From positions 1 to 35,160 of IMG/VR virus record IMGVR_UViG_3300020183_000246: DNA of 35,160 nucleotides. The stretch is one strand, 5' to 3'. Source of the stretch: a virus. The notes below the pieces were generated by a model. That model had not been told where the DNA came from. It did no database searches and was given only the letters and a program-made list of their open reading frames with translations. This document shows positions 1 to 8,294 of the stretch, one piece after another (position 1 is the stretch's first letter; each line of letters starts with the position of its first letter). The position numbers were made by a program, and so were the translations under genes.

Positions 1-623
1 CTGCAATTACCAACAATGCTACAATTGGTAATAATCTAACGGTTACAGCCAACGTAGTAGCAAACAACCTAACAGTTAATAATAACGTTATAATTCAAGG
101 TAACCTAGAAGTTAACGGCACATTGACTACAATCGATACTGTTAACCTGGTCGTAGAAGATCCTCTGATCTTCTTGGCTAAGAACAACAACGTTGCAAAC
201 GGTGTATCTGTTGATGCTATTGACGCTGGTTTCTACTCAGTATATACTCCAGACGGTGTAACAGATTACTTTACTGGTCTAATCAGAGATGCTTCTGGTT
301 CTGGTAAGTATCGTCTATTTACCGGCCTAGATACTCAGCCAACCACAACTGTTGATACTACTGATCCTTCTTATACTGTTGCAACTCTTGTTGCTCATTT
401 GGAAGATTCAAACGTAACAATTACAGGTGGTTCAATTACTGGTATTACTGATCTAGCAGTTGCTGATGGTGGTACAGGAAGATCTTCTCTAACAGCAGCA
501 GGTATCATGTATGGTAACACTACTGGTCCTATTGGTGTAACGGCTGCTGGTGCAAACGGAAACGTATTGCAAGTGGTAAACAATCTGCCAGCATTTGGCA
601 TGCTAGATGGTGGAACATTCTAA
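1..623 (+). CDS. Tail fibre-like structural protein, 3' part (open at left edge)
   Basis: The reading frame is open from base 3 to the TAA at 621-623, so this is the C-terminal ~206 residues of a longer protein. The visible start has Asn/Val-rich beta-repeat sequence (NNLTVTANVVANN, then NLEVNGTLTTID), followed by VNLVVEDPLIFLAKNN. It ends in a VADGGTGRSS segment and a FGMLDGGTF tail. These elements are typical of long trimeric fibre or baseplate-attached proteins of cyanophage-like T4 relatives (recalled, not searched). The position ahead of gp13 matches the T4 gene 10-12/wac region, which fits a fibre or whisker role on the virion. The receptor and exact T4 counterpart cannot be told. A TTG at 123 could initiate, but the uninterrupted upstream frame with the same repeat style makes a longer gene far more likely. 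Confidence 0.75.
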   Translation, partial: AITNNATIGNNLTVTANVVANNLTVNNNVIIQGNLEVNGTLTTIDTVNLVVEDPLIFLAKNNNVANGVSVDAIDAGFYSVYTPDGVTDYFTGLIRDASGSGKYRLFTGLDTQPTTTVDTTDPSYTVATLVAHLEDSNVTITGGSITGITDLAVADGGTGRSSLTAAGIMYGNTTGPIGVTAAGANGNVLQVVNNLPAFGMLDGGTF

Positions 624-636
624 TCATGGAGTTATT

Positions 637-963
637 ATGTCTGTTGAACAAGAACTTATTAATGCGTACCTAGCCAAACAACGCGATTACATTACTGATA
701 TTATTTCAAAGAGCATTATGCTCGAAACTAGACTTGAGATGAACTCAAAACGTCTAGCTGATGCACAGAAGAGTGTTGAAGAAAAAGATGCTCTTCTGAT
801 GCAAATTCAAGAACAATTAAAAGAAGCCTCTGGACGTAATACAGTCTTTCTTGACGAAATTCAAAGACTAAAAGATGAGATTGATATGCTTACAGAGGTA
901 AAGAAAGAAATTGCGGAAGAAACTGTAGATGCCGACAAACACAAGAATAATATTAAAAAGTAA
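637..963 (+). CDS. Small coiled-coil protein between fibre genes
   Basis: A protein of 108 aa, almost wholly charged and helical. Heptad-like spacing of Leu/Ile/Met runs from about residue 15 to 100 (for example LEMNSKRLADAQKSVEEKD and FLDEIQRLKDEIDMLTEV), indicating an extended coiled coil. No catalytic motif is visible. I chose the ATG at 637 because GGAG lies 5-8 bases upstream. An in-frame ATG at 607 would overlap the upstream fibre gene and lacks that site. Its 3' end overlaps the next gene by 35 bases in another frame, implying translational coupling. Location suggests a fibre-associated, connector or chaperone role, but this is inference from position only. Confidence 0.7.
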   Translation: MSVEQELINAYLAKQRDYITDIISKSIMLETRLEMNSKRLADAQKSVEEKDALLMQIQEQLKEASGRNTVFLDEIQRLKDEIDMLTEVKKEIAEETVDADKHKNNIKK

Positions 964-1720
964 TACTACTTCTGGTGCGGTTCCTTCCAATACCGATCTA
1001 GTATACGGTGAGTTAGCAATTAACGTTGCTGACCGTAAACTATTTTCGATTGATACATCTAACACTGTTTTTGAAATTTCCGGGGGTGGAGGTGGAGGTG
1101 GAGGAGGTCCTGGGTTTGGAACGCTCTACTTTACAGATGGTATAAATGCAAACATTGCTGCTGACTTTGCAGGTGATATTCTTTTAGTCACCGGCAATAA
1201 CGGTATTCATTTTCTTTCAAATAATAGTAACGATGAATTAACTATCGGTATTAATGCAGCTGCCAATGTGGTAGTAAATAATCTTACTACCACAACCAGC
1301 CTTACAGTCGGTAACTCTACAGTAAACACATTTGTTAACTCATCAGTAGTTTCGGTAGGAAGCGATACAGTACTCAACACCTCTGCATTAGTCATTGGTA
1401 ATTCAACAGTAAATGCTTCTGTTAACTCATCGGTACTTACAGTAGGTAGTAATGTAGCACTCAACACCTCTGCATTATTCATTGGTAATTCAACAGTAAA
1501 TACAGTAATTAATTCTGTATCAGGAAGCTACTTAAAAGGTAACTATGGTAATGTTGGCTCGACATCTGCCATTAATAATATTTTTAGAGTGAATGCCAAC
1601 GTTATAAATAGTAATATAACGTTTATTGCTGGAGAGAATGTTTCAGCAGTGGGTCCGTTAGAAATTGCTAACGGAGTAACTATAGATATTCAAACAGGGG
1701 CAACGGTGGCCATAGTATAA
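929..1720 (+). CDS. Tail fibre-like protein with tandem repeats and poly-Gly linker
   Basis: 263 aa. The N-terminus (TRIILKSNTTSGAVPSNTDL then VYGELAINVADRKLF) is the attachment-type module often seen at the start of phage tail-fibre and structural proteins. It is followed by a run of nine glycines near residues 52-60, a beta-rich stretch, and a 29-residue repeat (LxVGNSTVNxxVNSSVxxVGS) present in two full copies and one partial copy at about residues 125-196. The start at 929 lies inside the preceding gene (35-base overlap), but the conserved N-terminal module demands it and GGAAG is positioned upstream. The TAA overlaps the next ATG. Likely a virion fibre component; receptor unknown. The repeat and glycine tract are the features most likely to vary between relatives. 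Confidence 0.75.
   Translation: MPTNTRIILKSNTTSGAVPSNTDLVYGELAINVADRKLFSIDTSNTVFEISGGGGGGGGGPGFGTLYFTDGINANIAADFAGDILLVTGNNGIHFLSNNSNDELTIGINAAANVVVNNLTTTTSLTVGNSTVNTFVNSSVVSVGSDTVLNTSALVIGNSTVNASVNSSVLTVGSNVALNTSALFIGNSTVNTVINSVSGSYLKGNYGNVGSTSAINNIFRVNANVINSNITFIAGENVSAVGPLEIANGVTIDIQTGATVAIV
1301..1516 (+). repeat. 87-bp tandem repeat inside fibre gene
   Basis: Copies begin at 1301, 1388 and 1475 (the third is partial). The sequence CTCAACACCTCTGCATTA occurs identically at 1373 and 1460, and GGTAA(C/T)TC(T/A)ACAGTAAA occurs at 1310, 1397 and 1484, all exactly 87 bases apart. The period is 29 codons, so copy-number change would keep the frame and alter fibre length. Seen directly in the sequence. 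Confidence 0.85.
1603..1610 (+). promoter_or_regulatory. Possible internal late promoter (TATAAATA)
   Basis: An exact TATAAATA lies inside the fibre gene about 110 bases ahead of the ATG at 1720. It matches the T4 late -10 element recognised through gp55, but because it is in coding sequence of AT-rich DNA it may be chance. Confidence 0.3.
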
Positions 1721-2838
1721 TGTCAGGAAATTTACGCTTATCTACAATTGAGTTTGACTCCGCTGGTGATACTACTATCAACCAGGCGTCAGCTAATACT
1801 CTCACAATTAAAGTTGCAAATAATAGTTTTCTTACTATTAACGCTACCACTATGGTTGTTAATGGTGCATTCAGCGTTAATGGGACTGGATCATTACCAG
1901 TCCCTGTAGATATTGGCGACTTCCATGTTTATGCTAATGGTAATATCAGCATGGGCAATACTGCTCCGACTGACAGACTGTCTGTAAATGGGCATCTTAG
2001 CATATCTAATGGTGGTATCAAGCTTAATAGTATTGATATCCCGACAGCACCGGCTACCAACACTGCCATAATCTTTGCCGATTCAATGGCAGGAAGAATT
2101 ATGACTGGTCAGATTGGACCGTCAGGTGTAGACTATGAGTTTCAGCCTCTGCTTGGTAGGAATAAGGTTATTAGTTTCTTCCCTAACGCAGGTGTAGCAA
2201 CGTTTTCTCTTCTTGGTCAAACAACAACTACTACCGGCACTGCAACCGCAAGGGTACTTGCTTCAACAAGCTTCCTAACAACAATCACCCGCGTAGGTTT
2301 TGTTTCTGCAGCTACCGCTGGCGCATCGGCTGGTTTACACCCTCTAGGTCTCTCTGTAACAAGAGGAAGTACATCAGGGCAGGGAGGTTTCTGGACTAAC
2401 TTTAAGTTTGGTATTGCTGCTACGGTTGCTGGTACAAGAATGTTTATTGGTCTAAGAAACGCTATTACTGTTATTGGTAACGTAGAACCTAACACGCTAA
2501 CTGATATTGTCGGCATAGGGTGTCTTACTACCCAATCTACTCTTTCAATCTATTACAATGATGCGTCAGGTACTGCATCTGCTATCCCGCTAGGTGCAAG
2601 CTTCCCTGTTACTAACAACGCTGTATATACTGCTATGTTCTTTAGTGCCCCAAACGGCTCTGAAATTGGATATAAAATCGAAAGACTGGATACAGCAGCA
2701 GTTGCTGAAGGTACTTTCTCTACCGATATTCCATCAAACACTACATTCCTTGGACCTCACGTTTGGATTAATAACGGCGCAACCGCAGCTGCAACCGCAG
2801 TCGACTTAATTAACATGTATATTGAAACTGACCATTAA
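1720..2838 (+). CDS. Putative tail fibre/receptor-binding protein
   Basis: 372 aa. A short N-terminal region (STIEFDSAGDTTINQ and LTIKVANNSFLTINATTMVV) with an Asn/Val pattern resembles that of the neighbouring fibre proteins. A collar-like stretch follows (DRLSVNGHLSISNGGIKLN), then a C-terminal domain of about 220 residues rich in Ser, Thr, Gly and aromatics. That domain runs from GRNKVISFFPNAG through WTNFKFGIAATV to FLGPHVWINN and MYIETDH. The composition suggests a beta-sandwich binding head (inference). The ATG overlaps the previous TAA (TAATG), so it is translationally coupled. I do not recognise a named family with certainty. Function on the virion is inferred from position among fibre genes. 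Confidence 0.65.
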   Translation: MSGNLRLSTIEFDSAGDTTINQASANTLTIKVANNSFLTINATTMVVNGAFSVNGTGSLPVPVDIGDFHVYANGNISMGNTAPTDRLSVNGHLSISNGGIKLNSIDIPTAPATNTAIIFADSMAGRIMTGQIGPSGVDYEFQPLLGRNKVISFFPNAGVATFSLLGQTTTTTGTATARVLASTSFLTTITRVGFVSAATAGASAGLHPLGLSVTRGSTSGQGGFWTNFKFGIAATVAGTRMFIGLRNAITVIGNVEPNTLTDIVGIGCLTTQSTLSIYYNDASGTASAIPLGASFPVTNNAVYTAMFFSAPNGSEIGYKIERLDTAAVAEGTFSTDIPSNTTFLGPHVWINNGATAAATAVDLINMYIETDH

Positions 2839-2849
2839 GGATTTTTATT

Positions 2850-3932
2850 ATGCCAAGTCGTTTTTCATCTAACGATGAGGTAGTGATCAGCCAACAGTCA
2901 GGATGTACACACCTTACCATAGAAACTAATTCTTCAAATAGCCTCTTCTTGAGCGCTAACGGTAAGGTATTTTTTCAAAACTATCCTAATGTAACATCTA
3001 ACAGCACGTTACATTTCAATACAATATCAGCAAACGGTATTGTAATTGAACATCTCTCCCACGCTAATTCTTTGCAGTCTGTGGTTATTCAGGCAAACAG
3101 CGTTATACAGGATAATTCTACTAATCCGGGTAAGGTTGGAGGGTATCGATATATTAAAACTTTTACGTCTAACACTACATGGACAATTCCTAAAGGTGTA
3201 ACAAGAGTGAGGTTTGTCGCGGTAGGAGGTGGTGGTGGCTCAGGCGCAGCAGGCATCATGGCTAACGGTACCGGTGGAGTGTCGCAGACGTCCTCAGTTC
3301 CTGGTGGAGGTGGTGGTGGCGCCACAGCTGTTAAGCACTACGAAGGTAATATTAGCGAACAGTCTATACGTATAATAGTAGGAAGAGGTGGTAATGGTGG
3401 GGTAGGATATTCTGATTCTGCTACATTGGGTGGTACTAATAATCTTAATACCCCTACATATGAAACTACAACCTACGGTGCTGGTATTGTTAATTTTGCT
3501 ACTACTGGGCTTCCTGGAGAAAAAACTGTAATATCATTTGGTAATACAGTGTTAGTATCTGCTGATGGTGGTGCAGGGGGAAGTGGTGCTGGATACGAGG
3601 GTACTGTAACGGTATTTGGAGGTGCAGGAGGTCAATCTGGCGCCAATGCTGATTTTTATATTCCTGGTGCTAATGGACAGCAAGGACAGCAAACTTTTAG
3701 TGGAACTTCAACATCCTTTAATCAGTTGATGTTTATGGGTTTTGGAGGCGGCTCTTCGTTAGGGTACGCTAATACGTCTCATCCAGTTCAAGCTACTCCG
3801 ATTGTGTTACCATTTCCTGCTCTATCATACGGATATGGTGCAGGAGGGTCAGGACCTAATATAATCGGTCTAACTACAGGGTACTTTGGTACATCTGGCA
3901 CTAATGGTATAGTCGTTGTGGAGTTTGGATAA
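2850..3932 (+). CDS. Glycine-rich tail adhesin-like protein 1
   Basis: 360 aa. N-terminal ~85 residues carry the attachment-type pattern (VVISQQSGCTHLTIETN, SLFLSANGKVFF). From about residue 105 comes a glycine-rich domain: TFTSNTTWTIPKGVTRVRFV leads into AVGGGGGSG, GGGGGGAT, VGRGGNGG and ADGGAGGSGAG blocks, ending in GTNGIVVVEF. This layout (TxPxGVTxVxxxxxGGGGG to a final VVVEY/F) is that of phage glycine-rich fibre-tip domains, comparable in style to polyglycine adhesins such as T-even gp38 (recalled family knowledge). It is the first of three consecutive genes sharing the layout. RBS AAGGA precedes the ATG. Likely a receptor-binding tip or accessory fibre. Confidence 0.7.
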   Translation: MPSRFSSNDEVVISQQSGCTHLTIETNSSNSLFLSANGKVFFQNYPNVTSNSTLHFNTISANGIVIEHLSHANSLQSVVIQANSVIQDNSTNPGKVGGYRYIKTFTSNTTWTIPKGVTRVRFVAVGGGGGSGAAGIMANGTGGVSQTSSVPGGGGGGATAVKHYEGNISEQSIRIIVGRGGNGGVGYSDSATLGGTNNLNTPTYETTTYGAGIVNFATTGLPGEKTVISFGNTVLVSADGGAGGSGAGYEGTVTVFGGAGGQSGANADFYIPGANGQQGQQTFSGTSTSFNQLMFMGFGGGSSLGYANTSHPVQATPIVLPFPALSYGYGAGGSGPNIIGLTTGYFGTSGTNGIVVVEFG

Positions 3933-4939
3933 TGACTTCAATTATTAAAACAAATACTCTTCAACCTAATGAAAATGATGATGTAATCTTAGGTGTTGGT
4001 AATGTGCACCTTCGTATCAGTACAGGCGGTGTATCTATAAATCACGCTGCTCATCAGCGTGTTTCAGCCTCTAATGGTAGTATTGCTGTTAGTGGTAATG
4101 TGAGAATTACAAATACAGTATTGAGTACATCAAATAATGTTGTTATAAACAACAGCATCACTCTTACATCTAATACGCAAGAAAATTTATACTCAGAGTA
4201 TAAGCTAGGGTATGGTCAAACAGCGATAATCAATGTAAATACAAATATTGGTAATACTGCATTTACCTATAAATCTCGTTACGCTAAGCTAACCATTATC
4301 GGTGCTGGTGGGGGAGGTGGGGGAGGTGGTGTTACTAACACCACTACTGGTCAGATGGCTGGTGGAGGTGGCTCAGGTGCGTCTATTACCCTGTGGGTAG
4401 ATTTAGGAACATCAGGCTCTAATTTAGATATCATTGTAGGTACAGGTGGTAATGGTGGCGCTAACAGTAATTTGAGCCCAGGCTCGGCAGGAACTAATAC
4501 CGTTGTAAGTATTAATGGATCTCAAATAGCAGTTGCTGCAGGAGGTACTGGTGGTAACGGACATACTTCTGCAACAGCCGATGCTGATGTACCAGGTGGT
4601 ATTGGAGGTGTATTTACAGTTAATACATCTCACGCAGCATATATTGCTCACGTCGGATCAAACGGACAAGATGGTGTAGGTGGTGTTGAGCGTACTACTC
4701 AAGAGTATAGCTGTAACGAAGGTTCACGTGGTGGAACTATTGCTGGAGGAATGTTTGGGTATTTAAGATCACCCTCACATCTAATGGGGCGTTCAGGCAC
4801 ATATGAAGGTGCCGCATCAGCTAATGCTGTCGGCTTCGGTAATGGTGGTACTGGTGATTATAATACTAGAACTACCACTAACACGAGAAATCCGTCTGGA
4901 GGTGTTGGATCAAATGGTGCAGTTATAGTGGAGTATTAA
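3932..4939 (+). CDS. Glycine-rich tail adhesin-like protein 2
   Basis: 335 aa. Start overlaps the previous stop (TAATG). The N-terminus (IIKTNTLQPNENDDVILGVG, LRISTGGVSIN) is a short anchor-like segment. The glycine-rich domain starts near residue 125 with KLTIIGAGGGGGGGGV, continues with GGGGSGASI, VGTGGNGG and AAGGTGGNGHTS, and closes with GSNGAVIVEY. It is clearly a diverged paralogue of the genes on either side, with the same order of elements but different loop sequences. Probable receptor-binding function by analogy; whether all three proteins sit on one virion cannot be told. Confidence 0.7.
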   Translation: MTSIIKTNTLQPNENDDVILGVGNVHLRISTGGVSINHAAHQRVSASNGSIAVSGNVRITNTVLSTSNNVVINNSITLTSNTQENLYSEYKLGYGQTAIINVNTNIGNTAFTYKSRYAKLTIIGAGGGGGGGGVTNTTTGQMAGGGGSGASITLWVDLGTSGSNLDIIVGTGGNGGANSNLSPGSAGTNTVVSINGSQIAVAAGGTGGNGHTSATADADVPGGIGGVFTVNTSHAAYIAHVGSNGQDGVGGVERTTQEYSCNEGSRGGTIAGGMFGYLRSPSHLMGRSGTYEGAASANAVGFGNGGTGDYNTRTTTNTRNPSGGVGSNGAVIVEY

Positions 4940-4941
4940 TT

Positions 4942-5892
4942 ATGTCAAAAGCCTTAGTAACCAGCATTCAATCATCAAATAGCGTCGTTCTCAAAGCAAA
5001 TAATGACATAGCTTTGACTGTTTCTGCTAACGGTGTTACATGGAAGCCAACCACGAATACAACTACAACCCCGTTAAATGAAGTGCTTTACATTCAAGAG
5101 CAGATAGTTGATAGTTTTTCTAAATTATCGTCGAATACTATTACCGTTCAGAGTACATCTAGCAATGTAAAGATTGTAGGGGTGGGTTCTGGAGGGTATT
5201 CTAGAGCGTTAGTGTTTACCGCTAATGGAAACTGGAGTATACCTACTGATGTTGATGTATTTAAAATTACCGCGGTGGGAGGTGGAGGTGGTGGAGGACC
5301 AGTAATAGGTGCTTCTACTTCAGTACAGTCAGGTGCTGGCGGAGGTGCTGGAGGTGTAGGAATAGTAGTATATGAGGTTAATACTGCTATTAGAGCAGCA
5401 GGATCTATTGATATTACAGTGGGTACTGGAGGACTTGGTGGTATAGCAAATACGACTGCCTTGGTATCAGCAGCCGATAGAGGAGGCAATACTATTGTAA
5501 CCTGTACTGGTGTTGGTGATTTAGTTGTTGCTACTGGAGGTTTCGGAGGAGGCAATAACGTTGTAGCAGGTCAACTTCCTGTAGGCGGTGTATACGGTAA
5601 TGCTTCTTTTTTAAACGATACATATTCTTTTAATGTACCTACTCAATCTGGATGGGGTGGATCTATCAGAAATACCGCATGGACAAGTCAAGGTACTGGA
5701 TCTGGAGGATCCGGACCTTACGGTACAGGAGGATCAGTAAAGTTTACCCGTGCAACAACTGTTACAAACGTGAACCCTGGCCAGAATGGTGCAGGGTATG
5801 GTGCAGGGGGAGCTGGCGCTTCTTCAGATAGATCTGTCAGTCCAGCAAACGGCGGAAACGGATCTGCTGGTCTGGTAATAGTAGAATATTAA
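4942..5892 (+). CDS. Glycine-rich tail adhesin-like protein 3
   Basis: 316 aa, two bases after the preceding stop. N-terminal anchor-like part (SIQSSNSVVLKANNDIALTV then SANGVTWKP). The domain begins with ALVFTANGNWSIPTDVDVFK and AVGGGGGGGP, then AGGGAGGVG, VGTGGLGG and ATGGFGGGN, and finishes GSAGLVIVEY. Third member of the tandem paralogous set. Loops between glycine blocks differ completely from those of the two upstream copies, as expected of surface loops under diversifying selection. Role inferred as receptor recognition. Confidence 0.7.
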   Translation: MSKALVTSIQSSNSVVLKANNDIALTVSANGVTWKPTTNTTTTPLNEVLYIQEQIVDSFSKLSSNTITVQSTSSNVKIVGVGSGGYSRALVFTANGNWSIPTDVDVFKITAVGGGGGGGPVIGASTSVQSGAGGGAGGVGIVVYEVNTAIRAAGSIDITVGTGGLGGIANTTALVSAADRGGNTIVTCTGVGDLVVATGGFGGGNNVVAGQLPVGGVYGNASFLNDTYSFNVPTQSGWGGSIRNTAWTSQGTGSGGSGPYGTGGSVKFTRATTVTNVNPGQNGAGYGAGGAGASSDRSVSPANGGNGSAGLVIVEY

Positions 5893-5908
5893 CAATGGAG
5901 ATATGATA

Positions 5909-5983
5909 ATGTATGAAAGTATACAGCATCAGTTAGGTTTTTTTGAAATATATGGTGATGGATGTAATTCTAACAATGCCTAA
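5909..5983 (+). CDS. Possible 24-aa peptide in the fibre-neck gap
   Basis: An ORF of 24 codons (MYESIQHQLGFFEIYGDGC...) begins at an ATG eight bases after GGAG (5897-5900) and fills most of the 115-base gap between the adhesin array and gp13. Its stop overlaps the promoter-like element before gp13. The good RBS is the only positive sign; no family recognised. It could also be a relic of a longer gene. Confidence 0.35.
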   Translation: MYESIQHQLGFFEIYGDGCNSNNA

Positions 5984-5986
5984 ATA
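5979..5986 (+). promoter_or_regulatory. Variant late promoter before gp13
   Basis: The 11-mer GCCTAAATATT (5978-5988) sits ahead of gp13 and is found identically at 19260-19270, ahead of the post-capsid tail genes. Its TAAATA core matches the 3' six bases of the T4 late consensus TATAAATA. Recurrence at the start of two transcription units supports a variant gp55-type promoter. Confidence 0.5.
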
Positions 5987-6007
5987 TTTTAAAATAGGGA
6001 GATCTCC

Positions 6008-6751
6008 ATGTCAGTTCCAACATCAAGAGCACAATTTAAAGAATATTGCCTAAGAAAGCTAGGCAAACCAGTAATTGAAATCAACGTAGATGATGATCAA
6101 GTAGAAGATCGTATTGATGAGTCGTTAAGATATTACTGGGACTATCACTTTGATGGCACAGAAAAAGTATATTACAAACATCAAGTAACCGCCAATAATA
6201 AGGCTGACGGTTACATTACTTTGCCTGAAAATATCTTAGGTGCTGTTTCTATATTTAATATTGGTGATCCATCAGTTTCTGCAAACGACTTATTCAACAT
6301 TCGCTATCAGATTGCACTTAATGATCTCTATAATCTAACATCTGTTTCTTTGGTTCCATATTATTCCGTTATGGAACATCTAGCTCTCATCACCGAGCTC
6401 TTGGTTGGTAAGCAACCTATTAGATTTAATAGACATACCGATAAACTTTATGTCGATATGGACTGGAATAAACTCAACGTAGGCTCATACATCATTGTTG
6501 AGGCTTATAAGGTTATTGATCCAGACGAATATACAGATGCCTGGGGAGATCGCTGGCTCCAAGAATATTGCACTCAAAAAATTAAAATGCAATGGGGTGC
6601 TAATCTTATTAAGTTCTCCGGAATGCAAATGCCTGGCGGTGTTACATTTAACGGAGAAAAAATCTACAATGATGCTGATGAAGCAATCAAAAAACTAGAG
6701 CAGGATATGATCTCATCATACTCATTACCAGCCGTTGATATGATTGGATAA
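6008..6751 (+). CDS. gp13: Neck protein gp13
   Basis: 247 aa. Part of the head-tail joining neck of T4-like phages; with gp14 it completes DNA-filled heads before tail attachment. The N-terminus (SRAQFKEYCLRKLGKPVIEI then NVDDDQVEDRIDESLRYYWD) is characteristic of cyanophage-like gp13 proteins as I recall them. The gene is somewhat shorter than T4 gp13 (~309 aa). It heads the block 13-14-15-16-17 in exact T4 order, which strongly supports the call. RBS GGGAG lies just upstream of the ATG, and a variant late promoter is at 5979. Confidence 0.85.
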   Translation: MSVPTSRAQFKEYCLRKLGKPVIEINVDDDQVEDRIDESLRYYWDYHFDGTEKVYYKHQVTANNKADGYITLPENILGAVSIFNIGDPSVSANDLFNIRYQIALNDLYNLTSVSLVPYYSVMEHLALITELLVGKQPIRFNRHTDKLYVDMDWNKLNVGSYIIVEAYKVIDPDEYTDAWGDRWLQEYCTQKIKMQWGANLIKFSGMQMPGGVTFNGEKIYNDADEAIKKLEQDMISSYSLPAVDMIG

Positions 6752-6756
6752 AGAGT

Positions 6757-7488
6757 ATGGCAACTAATTTCTTCTTTAATAACTATAGATCCTCAATGGA
6801 GCAGGATCTAATTGAGAGCTTAGTAACTGAAAGTATTCGCATATACGGTCAGGATATGTACTATCTTCCTCGCTCTCTAGTTAATAAAGACACTCTATAT
6901 CAACAAGACTCTACATCAGAATTTAACCGAGCTTACCTGATGGAATTCTATATTAAAAATGTAGAGGGCTTCCAGGGGCAAGGAGACTTTTTCTCAAAGT
7001 TTGGTGTTGAGATTAGAGACCGTGTAACATTTACATGTTCACGTAAGGTTTTTGATGAAGAGATTGGTACGCAAGAAGCTATCACACGTCCTAATGAAGG
7101 TGATCTAATTTACTTTCCAATGAATGGAAAGCTCTTTGAGATTAAGTTTGTTGAGCATGAGTCAATCTTCTATCAACTAGGCTCATTGCAGACTTTTGAT
7201 ATTCAGTGTGAGCTTTATGAAAATAATAACGACGATTTCAATACTGGCATCTTGGAAATTGATGACAAATACACCGCAATCTCTACAGATTACTTCGACT
7301 GGGCACTTCGTTTGGAGTCTGGCGATAATCTAACCACTGAAGACAGATATGTTCTAATGATTCAAGACAAGTATGTTTCAGATCCAGATGATTCAACTCA
7401 GTTTAACGACAACAATGTAGTAGAGACAGAAGCTGATAATTTAATTGACTGGTCGGAAATGGATCCGTTCAGTGAAGGTCAATACTAA
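6757..7488 (+). CDS. gp14: Neck protein gp14
   Basis: 243 aa, close to T4 gp14 (~256). Matches to T4 that I can recall include the segment around residues 120-130, where LIYFPMNGKLFEI corresponds to T4 LIYFPMDNSLFEI, and an early YYLPR corresponding to T4 YYVPR. It functions with gp13 at the head-tail interface. The C-terminus is acidic (DLTTEDRYVL-like region onward to WSEMDPFSEGQY). Follows gp13 by five bases and overlaps the gp15 start by one base (TAATG), so it is co-translated with both neighbours. Confidence 0.88.
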   Translation: MATNFFFNNYRSSMEQDLIESLVTESIRIYGQDMYYLPRSLVNKDTLYQQDSTSEFNRAYLMEFYIKNVEGFQGQGDFFSKFGVEIRDRVTFTCSRKVFDEEIGTQEAITRPNEGDLIYFPMNGKLFEIKFVEHESIFYQLGSLQTFDIQCELYENNNDDFNTGILEIDDKYTAISTDYFDWALRLESGDNLTTEDRYVLMIQDKYVSDPDDSTQFNDNNVVETEADNLIDWSEMDPFSEGQY

Positions 7489-8294
7489 TGTTTAATAATT
7501 TTTACCATAGACTTATTAGAAAATATGTGGTGCTATTTGGCACTTTATTCAACGAAATCTACATCGATAGACTCGATGAAGATGGTGTAATTATTTCGTC
7601 ATTTAAAATTCCTTTAACATATGGTCCAAAAGAAAAAATATTAGCTAGATTAGATCAAGATCCTAATCTTAACAGACCTGATGCTATTACTCTTCCAAGA
7701 ATATCTTTTGAGATTACAAATCTTCAGTATGCAAACGAAAGAAAACTTCCTACTGTTAACAAATTTGCATATTCAAAAAACTCTTCGGATACAGATAGAG
7801 TAAGATTTGTATACAATCCTGTTCCATATGATATTGATTTTCAACTCAATATTATGGTTAAAAATACAGAAGATGGAACTAGAATAATAGAGCAGATTCT
7901 TCCATACTTTACTCCAGATTGGACTCCTACCGTTACGTTAATTTCTGATCCAGAAATCAAGATGGATATCCCTATCATTCTCAAATCTGTTAGCATGCAG
8001 GATGATTATGAAGGGGATTTTGAAACTAGACGTGTATTAGTATGGACGCTAAACTTTACACTTAAAGGTTATTTGTTTGGTCCGGCTAGAAAAGCCAAGA
8101 TTGTTAAATTTGTTGAAGTTAATAGTGCCGATCTGGACATTGGAAGACGATACTCATCCGTGCAAGTAGAGCCAGGCTTAACAGCTAATGGTCTTCCCAC
8201 TCAAGATGGAACTATTACTATTGATTCTTCACTTATCGACTTTGACGATAATTGGGGTTATATTGTTACAGTTGTTGATAGGTCTGCAACCTAA
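7488..8294 (+). CDS. gp15: Tail sheath stabilizer / terminator gp15
   Basis: 268 aa, essentially the T4 length (272). The N-terminus MFNNFYHRLIRKYVVLFGTL aligns by eye with T4 gp15 (MFGYFYNSSFRRYATLMGDL), and the central IIEQILPYFTPDW matches T4 IVEQILPYFQPHF. gp15 forms a hexameric ring capping the last sheath and tube ring and connects the tail to the neck. The C-terminal extension is less conserved. Coupled by TAATG overlaps to gp14 and gp16. Confidence 0.9.
   Translation: MFNNFYHRLIRKYVVLFGTLFNEIYIDRLDEDGVIISSFKIPLTYGPKEKILARLDQDPNLNRPDAITLPRISFEITNLQYANERKLPTVNKFAYSKNSSDTDRVRFVYNPVPYDIDFQLNIMVKNTEDGTRIIEQILPYFTPDWTPTVTLISDPEIKMDIPIILKSVSMQDDYEGDFETRRVLVWTLNFTLKGYLFGPARKAKIVKFVEVNSADLDIGRRYSSVQVEPGLTANGLPTQDGTITIDSSLIDFDDNWGYIVTVVDRSAT

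Noticed and set aside
607-636. Upstream ATG for the coiled-coil protein
   Set aside because: Would overlap the preceding fibre gene and has no RBS, whereas ATG 637 has GGAG at good spacing.
1301-1516. CRISPR-like array
   Set aside because: Repeats are contiguous, in frame, imperfect and encode a regular 29-residue unit; there are no spacers.
5148-5555. Minus-strand proline-rich ORF opposite the third adhesin
   Set aside because: Its poly-proline blocks are simply the complement of the poly-glycine codons on the + strand.
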